Shown here in pieces: positions 1 to 4,748 of a DNA stretch of 5,809 bases. How positions within the stretch are numbered: the stretch's first letter is position 1; the number at the start of each line of letters is the position of its first letter. The position numbers were made by a program, and so were the translations under genes. Below the pieces are notes generated by a model, which worked only from the letters and a program-made list of their open reading frames with translations, searched no databases and had not been told where the DNA came from. Source of the DNA: an uncultured Lachnospiraceae bacterium (GTDB taxonomy: Bacteria; Bacillota; Clostridia; Lachnospirales; Lachnospiraceae); contig CAJTOK010000083.1 in the NCBI GenBank assembly GCA_910577825.1, forward strand, positions 1 to 5,809, in the 5' to 3' direction.

Positions 1-18
1 CCGCTCCCAAACTGCTGC

Positions 19-47
19 TTGCAAAACCAAACAGGATAGTTTATAAT
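19..47 (+). promoter_or_regulatory. Promoter for candidate antisense RNA
   Basis: A -35 box TTGCAA (19-24) and a perfect -10 box TATAAT (42-47) are separated by exactly 17 bases. The predicted start is the A near 54. No plus-strand protein gene follows, and the transcript would run straight towards the convergent small peptide gene at 161-244. This suggests a promoter for a regulatory RNA. It is one of the best sigma-A matches in the window, but transcription has not been shown. Confidence 0.7.
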
Positions 48-53
48 CAGGAC

Positions 54-165
54 AGAAGGTAATAGGGATTTTCGCTTGTCCCCATTACCCTTTACGGAAA
101 CTTTTAATTGTTTTACACAAATTAAAGGCTATCCTGTGCAGAGGATAGCCTTATGCTTGTTTATT
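54..165 (+). ncRNA. Candidate antisense (antitoxin) RNA, about 110 nt
   Basis: This is inferred from the promoter at 19-47 and the hairpin terminator at 125-152 with its T-rich plus-strand tail. The transcript would begin near 54. It would form a 5' hairpin, with GGTAAT (58-63) pairing ATTACC (84-89) and GGG (65-67) pairing CCC (80-82). It would end after the terminator stem, just inside the 3' end of the peptide gene on the opposite strand. It contains no convincing reading frame. By analogy with RNA II of the par/Fst system or RatA of txpA, it would pair with the convergent peptide mRNA and block its translation. Both ends are estimates and the role is inference. Confidence 0.55.
125..152. 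terminator. Bidirectional intrinsic terminator shared by two convergent RNAs
   Basis: A perfect 11-bp stem, AAGGCTATCCT (125-135) with AGGATAGCCTT (142-152), encloses a six-base loop (136-141). The plus-strand RNA is followed by a T-rich stretch (151-165). The minus-strand RNA is followed by TAATTTG. The stem lies 8 bases past the stop codon of the small peptide gene. Both transcripts would carry this stem, with mutually complementary loops (GUGCAG and CUGCAC) that could start a kissing interaction. Confidence 0.8.
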
Positions 166-244
166 TATGGTTATTGTGGTTATCTATGTATGTTAAAGCT
201 GCAAATATAACCAAAAGCAACGTTAAAACTTCCAAAGTGTCCAT
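161..244 (-). CDS. Small hydrophobic peptide, putative type I (holin-like/Fst-like) toxin
   Basis: This 27-codon gene is too short for usual ORF calling. It starts with ATG at 244-242 behind AGGAGG with a 5-base spacer, and ends in TAA at 163-161. The peptide begins MDTLEVLTLLL, has one hydrophobic segment (about residues 4-18, mostly Leu/Val/Ile/Phe/Ala) and ends in a polar tail YIDNHNNHK. This plan, a single membrane helix with a short charged or polar tail, is that of the putative holin-like toxins (Hol_Tox type) and of Fst/TxpA-like type I toxins, which act at the inner face of the membrane. It has its own promoter (314-342), a structured leader, and a terminator directly downstream. A convergent promoter on the other strand would make an antisense RNA. 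Coding status is well supported by the RBS, promoter and composition. Toxicity is inferred from family resemblance and could be wrong. Confidence 0.78.
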   Translation of the reverse strand: MDTLEVLTLLLVIFAALTYIDNHNNHK

Positions 245-249
245 AACTG

Positions 250-273
250 CCTCCTTTCCGTTTCCGGAAAGGA
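250..273 (-). promoter_or_regulatory. Shine-Dalgarno-sequestering hairpin in the peptide mRNA leader
   Basis: In the minus-strand RNA, TCCTTTCCG (273-265) pairs perfectly with CGGAAAGGA (260-252) around a GAAA tetraloop (264-261). The 3' arm supplies the first four bases of the AGGAGG ribosome binding site (255-250), so folding would hide it from the ribosome. GNRA tetraloops are unusually stable. Shine-Dalgarno masking by a 5' hairpin is a known control in type I toxin mRNAs such as fst. Upstream, the RNA carries GTCCTT twice (284-279 and 274-269), which gives a second possible anti-Shine-Dalgarno segment. Confidence 0.7.
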
Positions 274-313
274 CAAACAAGGACTATCCCCATACTTTCT
301 GCCCCGGATATAT

Positions 314-342
314 ATTTTAACATATATTACAAAATACAACAA
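314..342 (-). promoter_or_regulatory. Promoter of the small peptide gene
   Basis: Read on the minus strand, the -35 box is TTGTTG (342-337) and the -10 box is TAAAAT (319-314), with a 17-base spacer. A TGT just before the -10 makes it an extended -10 promoter. The expected start is near 307, giving a leader of about 60 bases, long for such a tiny gene. The promoter lies about 35 bases beyond the stop of the XRE gene, so the peptide is probably an independent unit and not the tail of that gene's transcript. Confidence 0.7.
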
Positions 343-376
343 CCTTTTTGTAAAAATTCCCGGATTCCTTCTTCTT

Positions 377-1423
377 TTAAACTTTTATAAGACTTTTCCA
401 TCCAGGATTCCCTTCCATATAACCAAATGTTTCTTTATCATTAAAATATTTTAATAAACTTTCCCTGAGCTTTGGATAAAAAGACGGGTCTAAATCTTTA
501 AATTCCATATGGCTGTACATAAATGATTTAGTATAATCTGTCATACTGTTACTGCTAATTGAATCCAGTACTGTTTTTACAATATCTGAAGTTGCCTGTA
601 TATCTTTATTGTAAATAGCCAGGTCAAGCTTACATGATTCAGTATTATATTTGCCCATATCAAAAAGAGCCGCCAGACTGCTTTCTTTACCAATCCATTT
701 TCCAGCCAGATTTATATTATTTTTCTGTATTGAAAGCATAGCCAGGCTGTCCATTACCAGTTTTAACATATGGTACTCTGAAAACAGTATCTCTTCATAT
801 GTTTTATATGCTTCATCTGTACGGTTTGTTTTGCTGTAAAGAACAGCCTGTTTCCTTTTTCTTTCAGCACCCTCCTCTGAAAAATACTGTAAATACTTTT
901 CTGCTTCCATATAATCTTCTTTATCTATATAATAACCAAATAAAGAACCAGCAGCTTCTCTTTTTATACCAGAATCATCACTTTCCATTGCCTGTTTATA
1001 CCAGTTTACAATCTGGTTTTTACAGGCTTCTTTATCTTCTGTTTCTTTATCTCCACAAGACAAGTGTACATCAGCAATTAACGCTATCTGCCATATCAAC
1101 TGGAAACAGTTTGGATATTGTTTTATTATATCTGATACATAGCAGAATGCACTATTATAATTCTCTATTTCAAATTTTTTGCTAACTTCCCTGGCTATCT
1201 TATTACTTTCATCATTTGATAATTGTTCATTATATGATAAAAGCACTTCCAATGTAATCCCTAAAAGCCTTGCAATAGGTGCTAAAAGCGAAATATCAGG
1301 CTGCCCTTTTCCACGTTCCCATTTATTTACCGCAGGTGCAGTAACTCCAAGACGCTTTGCCATTTCTTCCTGTGTCATATTTCTCTCTTTCCTGTACTTA
1401 CGGATTACCTCTCCAATTTCCAT
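377..1423 (-). CDS. XRE-family transcriptional regulator with long helical (TPR-like) C-terminal domain
   Basis: The protein has 348 residues. Residues about 5-61 form a Cro/C1-type helix-turn-helix: the TQEEMAKRLGV helix, the recognition helix around APAVNKWERG (29-38), and the PDISLLAPIARLLGI tail. The remaining ~280 residues are helical and rich in Tyr/Lys/Glu, with repeated helix pairs such as DYMEAEKYLQYF and RTDEAYKTYEEIL that resemble TPR or Rgg/PlcR-like sensor domains. In such regulators that part binds a peptide or protein signal; here the ligand is unknown. The ATG start is clear: AGAGGAGG lies 8 bases upstream, and a strong promoter stands at 1461-1489. It is monocistronic by layout, with the AlbA_2 gene 123 bases upstream and the small peptide gene downstream. 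Two short palindromes near its promoter may be operators. No clear terminator follows the stop. Its target genes cannot be told from sequence. Confidence 0.88.
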   Translation of the reverse strand: MEIGEVIRKYRKERNMTQEEMAKRLGVTAPAVNKWERGKGQPDISLLAPIARLLGITLEVLLSYNEQLSNDESNKIAREVSKKFEIENYNSAFCYVSDIIKQYPNCFQLIWQIALIADVHLSCGDKETEDKEACKNQIVNWYKQAMESDDSGIKREAAGSLFGYYIDKEDYMEAEKYLQYFSEEGAERKRKQAVLYSKTNRTDEAYKTYEEILFSEYHMLKLVMDSLAMLSIQKNNINLAGKWIGKESSLAALFDMGKYNTESCKLDLAIYNKDIQATSDIVKTVLDSISSNSMTDYTKSFMYSHMEFKDLDPSFYPKLRESLLKYFNDKETFGYMEGNPGWKSLIKV

Positions 1424-1445
1424 TATACATGCCTCCTCTGCTTAT

Positions 1446-1456
1446 CTGTAATACAG
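1446..1456. promoter_or_regulatory. Possible operator palindrome at the XRE gene transcription start
   Basis: CTGTA-a-TACAG is a perfect 11-base palindrome that sits on the predicted start site (about 1454) of the XRE gene, just downstream of its -10 box. Short dyads in this position are typical of autoregulation by Cro/C1-like proteins. A palindrome this short can occur by chance. Confidence 0.3.
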
Positions 1457-1460
1457 TTTT

Positions 1461-1489
1461 ATATTACCAGAGGAAAATATATAGTACAA
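1461..1489 (-). promoter_or_regulatory. Promoter of the XRE regulator gene
   Basis: On the minus strand, the -35 box is TTGTAC (1489-1484) and the -10 box is TAATAT (1466-1461), with a 17-base spacer that ends in TGG and so gives an extended -10. The predicted start is near 1454, with a leader of about 30 bases containing AGAGGAGG. The gene therefore seems to be transcribed on its own. Confidence 0.65.
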
Positions 1490-1497
1490 CTGAACAG

Positions 1498-1513
1498 GAG
1501 TAAACTTTTACTC
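1498..1513. repeat. 16-bp inverted repeat upstream of the XRE promoter
   Basis: GAGTAAA (1498-1504) and TTTACTC (1507-1513) form perfect arms around a two-base centre. The repeat lies 8 bases upstream of the -35 box and 33 bases downstream of the AlbA_2-type gene. It could be a protein-binding site for the XRE gene. It makes a poor terminator for the preceding gene because no T-run follows on the minus strand. Confidence 0.35.
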
Positions 1514-1546
1514 ATAAAAATTAACCAGAAAGCAAAAAAGAATTTT

Positions 1547-2968
1547 TTAACTTACCACCCATTTCCCTTTCTGTTTAGAACCAATGCGCCTTATACGCCC
1601 CTGTTCCTGTTGCTTCCGGATATGGTATTTAACTGTATTTACATTCATGCCAAGCTGTAACGCAATCTGTTTTTGTGATAAATAGGGCTTCTGTTTAATT
1701 AATCCAATAATTGCACTGGCAGTAGTCTGGGTGGCACTTTGGGTGGTATAGGTGGCACTTTGGGTGGTATGGGTTACAATAGTTCCATCTGCATATTCAT
1801 CATCTAATGGAACAATAATACGAAATATATCATCTTCTATAAATTCTGGCTCTTTGTTAGAATAAAACCTGCTATACTTAAATAAATTTATCACACCAGA
1901 CCCAAGCTGGTCAGCATAGCCAATATTTCGGAAAAATGATGCAATAACCGGATTTTTAGGATTTGGTTCAAGATTTTGGGGAGTAATTATTGTATTTTGA
2001 GAAGCACGGTTCGCATTCTCCACATACATCTGCTCTTTTTCAATAACGAATTTAGCCTGGTAAGAACTTGTATACTCTCTATGAATTAATGTATTTGCAA
2101 CCATTTCACGTGTAATAATATTCCGGAGGCTTTTTCTTTGGTCTCCTTCCAGAAAAAATTTATCCAATAAATGTTTTCTGCCAAATTCCATAAGGCATTC
2201 ATAACTTTCAACCAGATTTGTCTGGATAATTTCCCTGTCATCATAACGGTCAATATTAACACGCCGGAGCAAAGCATCAGTTACATATGCTGGTACTATA
2301 TCTGAAATAACATCATCTTTGCCAAGAAGCATTACTGCTGCTAAGTTATATCCTTTCATACCAGTTACATGGTCAATTCCAAAAAGACGTGAACTTTTCA
2401 AAAGTTCCTCATCTGTCATACTTTTCCAAGGATGTCCATATCCATTATTATTTGCTGCCATGATGCGTAATTTTGGCAGCAAATCCAGACGCAAATCTTC
2501 TGTTTTAACATATGGGTAAATTTTCCTTTCAGTAAAAATATTTTGCTTTCTAATATACATCTGGGCAATCTGGGTAGTTGCTGTAACCTTTACATCTGCA
2601 TCATCTATCCTGTCATAAATTACTTTTTTGTAACTGTGGACTTCTGCACTAGGTGGAATATAAACATGGATAATAGTTTTACCTTTATATTCTATAATTT
2701 CTGGTGACAAATAAATTGTTGGTGAAAATACCACTGGGTTACTGATACAACTAATAAAGTTTTTTACCATATCTGGAGCAGCCTTTTCTGGTATTCCTGA
2801 TACAGTTCCATCATCTAATACCCCCATAAACAGATTACCCCCAAACCGGTTTAGAAATGAACATACTGTTTCATACACATCATTTTCAATACCATTTCCA
2901 CAACGTTTAAATTCAACTGCTATATTTTCCCCTATATCAAAAATAGATTTAATAGTTATAAAATCCAT
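1547..2968 (-). CDS. AlbA_2 (Schlafen-like) ATP-binding / winged-helix putative transcriptional regulator
   Basis: The protein has 473 residues. The N-terminal AlbA_2 domain (about 14-140) shows AVEFKR (17-22) and the hallmark NRFGGNLFMGVLDDG (40-54). A middle GHKL/HATPase_c_4-like region follows, with REMVANTLIHREYT (287-300) matching the REAvvNAlvHRDY box and QLGSGVINLF (354-363) matching the glycine box. A threonine-rich repeat linker (399-419) leads to a winged helix at 420-473 (YLSQKQIALQLGMNVNTVKYHIRK). This order is usual for the large family once annotated as RecG-like or divergent AAA-4 regulators. They are thought to bind nucleic acid, but substrates are mostly unknown, and some members travel with defence or mobile genes. 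The ATG start has AAAGGAGA upstream with a 6-base spacer. Length and domains are complete. It stands alone between two intergenic regions. The precise function cannot be told. Confidence 0.88.
   Translation of the reverse strand: MDFITIKSIFDIGENIAVEFKRCGNGIENDVYETVCSFLNRFGGNLFMGVLDDGTVSGIPEKAAPDMVKNFISCISNPVVFSPTIYLSPEIIEYKGKTIIHVYIPPSAEVHSYKKVIYDRIDDADVKVTATTQIAQMYIRKQNIFTERKIYPYVKTEDLRLDLLPKLRIMAANNNGYGHPWKSMTDEELLKSSRLFGIDHVTGMKGYNLAAVMLLGKDDVISDIVPAYVTDALLRRVNIDRYDDREIIQTNLVESYECLMEFGRKHLLDKFFLEGDQRKSLRNIITREMVANTLIHREYTSSYQAKFVIEKEQMYVENANRASQNTIITPQNLEPNPKNPVIASFFRNIGYADQLGSGVINLFKYSRFYSNKEPEFIEDDIFRIIVPLDDEYADGTIVTHTTQSATYTTQSATQTTASAIIGLIKQKPYLSQKQIALQLGMNVNTVKYHIRKQQEQGRIRRIGSKQKGKWVVS
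1712..1774. repeat. Three 21-bp in-frame tandem repeats in the AlbA_2 gene linker
   Basis: Three 21-base units (1754-1774, 1733-1753, 1712-1732 in gene order) encode THTTQSA, TYTTQSA and TQTTASA. The first two differ at a single base and the third is more diverged. Because the unit is seven codons, copy number can change by slippage without shifting the frame. That would alter only the length of the linker between the ATPase-like region and the winged helix. Confidence 0.9.
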
Positions 2969-3036
2969 TTATTTCTCCTTTACATACAAATAATTTAACT
3001 AAATTTCCTTGTTTTCTTTTCTGCCATTTTCAATAT

Positions 3037-3063
3037 ATTGTAGTAATTTTGTACTATTATCAA
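3037..3063 (-). promoter_or_regulatory. Weak candidate promoter for the AlbA_2-type gene
   Basis: On the minus strand, TTGATA (3063-3058) and TACAAT (3042-3037) are only 15 bases apart, which is shorter than ideal. TTGAAA (3069-3064) next to it, with TACTAC at 18 bases, is an alternative. No better match is seen between 2969 and 3087. The gene has its own strong ribosome binding site (AAAGGAG), so it may also be reached by read-through. Confidence 0.28.
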
Positions 3064-3086
3064 TTTCAACTGGAATATGTGGAATC

Positions 3087-3144
3087 TATCTGGTTATGAA
3101 AACCTGGCTGTTGCCAGATGTGTATAAAAAGCAACAACCAGATA
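3087..3144. repeat. 58-bp nested inverted repeat in the 266-base intergenic region
   Basis: Nine-base outer arms TATCTGGTT (3087-3095) and AACCAGATA (3136-3144) enclose an inner hairpin CTGGC/GCCAG (3104-3108/3113-3117). A competing pairing TGTTGC/GCAACA (3109-3114/3131-3136) cannot form at the same time as the inner hairpin. The motif ATCTGG or its complement occurs three times. It could be an RNA switch or attenuator, a small palindromic mobile element, or a protein-binding array. The rest of 2969-3234 is AT-rich and shows no gene. Confidence 0.55.
3099..3119 (-). terminator. Possible minus-strand terminator downstream of the sugar kinase gene cluster
   Basis: In the minus-strand RNA, AUCUGGC (3119-3113) pairs with GCCAGGU (3108-3102), with one U-G pair, around an AACA loop, and is followed by a short UUUC. 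It lies about 115 bases past the last gene of the cluster. The stem is short and the U-run brief, so termination would be partial. The overlapping alternative pairing noted for 3087-3144 would disrupt it. Confidence 0.4.
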
Positions 3145-3234
3145 AATAATGTTTTACTTATAGCCCTGTGGATTATTATAATATGTTTTCTTCTTATTAT
3201 TAAAGGGACATTTATTATTACTGTAAAATAAATA

Positions 3235-3570
3235 TTACATTTTGCGGTATTTCTTCATAATTACCAGTTCATATATTACCATTACTGATATAACAAGAAC
3301 CATACAGCCTGCTATAGATAAAAATACCAGCACTGGATTTTGCCTTGCCACTAATAAAGGCAGCCCAAGTATTATAAAAATTATTCCAAAAATACAGAAT
3401 AATTTTCCCATTGCCTTGTTATAATTACTGGTATCATTAACCTCACACATTTTTACATTAGCCCAGAAGCCAACAGGCTTTTTAGCAAAAAATGATGAAA
3501 TTCCAATTATAATAAAAAGCCCTCCCACAATACACCACATAACAAATCCAATTATGTTTCCTGCGTCCAT
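3235..3570 (-). CDS. Small membrane protein of unknown function, three transmembrane helices
   Basis: The ATG at 3570 is preferred over the in-frame TTG at 3576 because GGAGGG then sits 7 bases upstream. That gives 111 residues. Hydrophobic segments lie at about 5-28, 55-75 and 79-104. Between the first two is a polar loop with KKPVGFW (30-36) and NDTSNYNKAMGKL (46-57). This loop resembles the DUF3784/SdpI-like small membrane proteins of Firmicutes, where a GFW-type motif is followed by a D..xYN.A.G.L stretch. No enzyme motif is seen and the C-terminus is basic (KKYRKM), probably cytoplasmic. It follows the truncated methyltransferase by 24 bases and is probably cotranscribed with it. The family match is from memory of its general pattern, and no function can be assigned. 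Confidence 0.72.
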   Translation of the reverse strand: MDAGNIIGFVMWCIVGGLFIIIGISSFFAKKPVGFWANVKMCEVNDTSNYNKAMGKLFCIFGIIFIILGLPLLVARQNPVLVFLSIAGCMVLVISVMVIYELVIMKKYRKM

Positions 3571-3594
3571 GCCCAATCCCTCCCTCCAGTTAAT

Positions 3595-4182
3595 TTATTG
3601 TTTTTTTCTTAATATATCCATTGTATGGTTAGATACTCCTATTATATCCGGTCTTTCACAAATAGCCAGATGGTACTCCAGGTACATTTTGTAAACTTCA
3701 TCAGTCCAGCTGTCTATCCTGTCTTTAATATAATGGGCAAACGTATCAGTTCCAACAAACTTTATCCTTTCAAGCCCGCATTCTTTATTTAATTCTTCTA
3801 TATCTTCAATACGTACAAGTTCAAATATATCTTTTGGCGCAGATATACATTTAAAATCTTCCTCAAGCATATTTTCTTTAATTGCCCTGGTAATATTATC
3901 TCCATTGCCATTAAATCCCCACTGGATTATAGTTGCTTCATTCATGCAGTATGCCACAAAGATATATCCATTATCTTTAACAACACGTTTTGCTTCATTT
4001 AATACCCTTATTTTATCTTCTTTTGAATATAAATGGTACATAGGGCCAAATACCAGCACTGCATCAAATAAGGCATTTTGATAACCTGATAAATCCAGTG
4101 CATTTCCCTGTTTAATGTTTATATTGTCATTTTCTTTTAAAAATGATTTGTCTTTCTCCTTTAAATTACCAGATATTTTATA
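3595..4182 (-). pseudogene. 5'-truncated class I SAM-dependent methyltransferase
   Basis: The open frame runs from just after an in-frame TAA (4185-4183) to TAA at 3595, 195 codons. The sequence IKQGNALDLS, then FDAVLVFGPMYHLYSKEDK, and RVVKDNGYIFVAYCMNEA are the central and C-terminal parts of a known clostridial methyltransferase type of about 240-260 residues. Its C-terminus (HTMDILRKKQ) looks intact. Missing is the N-terminal Rossmann start with the SAM-binding glycine-rich motif I (usually LDxGCGTG). Only 16 bases separate the frame's upstream stop from the end of the acetyltransferase gene, so the missing part is not nearby in another frame. AAAGGAG occurs at 4164-4158 but no normal in-frame start follows. 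The first candidate is GTG at 4059, inside the fold. A SAM-binding product is very unlikely. A truncated protein from GTG 4059 (154 residues) is possible but poorly supported. Confidence 0.75.
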
Positions 4183-4198
4183 TTATTTTTTATTCTTC

Positions 4199-4729
4199 CT
4201 ATAAAATACATTCCAGCTGGCAGTCATATGGCTCTTTTCTGACATGCTCTATGTTATAGAGTTCTGCTTCTGTACAGCCCATAGCTTTATAAAATGCCTG
4301 GCTTTCAACAGCAGAATGTGCAGAAATATATAATTTCCCTGCCCCGTTTTCCTTTGCCCATTCTTTTGCTGCAAGAAAAAGTGTTTTGCCAATGCCTTTC
4401 CCACGCAGGTCTTCTGATACATGGATGCTTGATAAATCAAGATATCTATGTTTTCCGCCAAATAAACCAGCTTCAGCTGAAACAAACCCTTTAAGGCCTC
4501 CATTATAAAAAGCAGCATATACAAAGCCACCTGATGCAGCTGTATTTTCCAGGCATTGTACTAATATTTTATAATCTTTTTCTGTCCAGTCGTCAATAAA
4601 AGGGTCATCTTTAATTACCCATGTTCCATTTTCCCTCCGCCAGCATTTTGTAACTGTCTGGCGGCGGATAAAATCTTTAAATAAATCTATACATATTTCA
4701 TCTTTATATAACTGTTTATATTCTAACAT
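4199..4729 (-). CDS. GNAT family N-acetyltransferase
   Basis: The protein has 176 residues. The GNAT core is seen from about residue 68 on: strands FVYAAFYNGGLKGFVSAE, then LDLSSIHVSEDLRGKGIGKTLF with the acetyl-CoA pyrophosphate-binding RGKGIG (109-114), and a C-terminal ISAHSAVESQAFYKAMG (135-151) that contains the usual FYxxxGF-like turn. The enzyme would move an acetyl group from acetyl-CoA to an amine. The N-terminal part (RRQTVTKCWRRENGTW) fits a subgroup common in clostridia with no settled substrate. ATG at 4729 has AAGGA 6 bases upstream. The gene starts 19 bases after the fructokinase stop, so the two are probably cotranscribed. The methyltransferase remnant follows after 16 bases. 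The C-terminus looks complete, so the deletion next door spared this gene. Confidence 0.88.
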   Translation of the reverse strand: MLEYKQLYKDEICIDLFKDFIRRQTVTKCWRRENGTWVIKDDPFIDDWTEKDYKILVQCLENTAASGGFVYAAFYNGGLKGFVSAEAGLFGGKHRYLDLSSIHVSEDLRGKGIGKTLFLAAKEWAKENGAGKLYISAHSAVESQAFYKAMGCTEAELYNIEHVRKEPYDCQLECIL

Positions 4730-4748
4730 AGCATTTCCTTATTTTATA

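Noticed and set aside
651..1451. Plus-strand open frames of 62, 128 and 90 codons opposite the XRE gene
   Set aside because: They lie wholly or mostly antisense to a clear HTH protein, lack ribosome binding sites and give low-complexity products without family features.
1547..1575. A-run/T-run near the end of the AlbA_2-type gene (around 1525-1546) as a terminator
   Set aside because: AAAAAA...TTTTTT without any G/C pairs is too weak a stem to call a terminator.
1712..1774. CRISPR-like array
   Set aside because: The units are contiguous 21-mers without spacers and encode a regular protein linker.
2086..2519. Minus-strand 63-codon and plus-strand 66-codon frames inside the AlbA_2-type gene
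   Set aside because: They are out-of-frame or antisense shadows of a long, well-supported domain protein.
3077..3127. Plus-strand 16-codon frame (MWNLSGYENLAVARCV) within the nested inverted repeat
   Set aside because: There is no good ribosome binding site or promoter ahead of it, and its sequence is dictated by the hairpin arms. It could only matter as a leader peptide, and no plus-strand gene follows.
4249..4530. Frames on both strands overlapping the acetyltransferase gene
   Set aside because: The GNAT frame has a full motif set, a start with ribosome binding site and the right length. The others have none of these.
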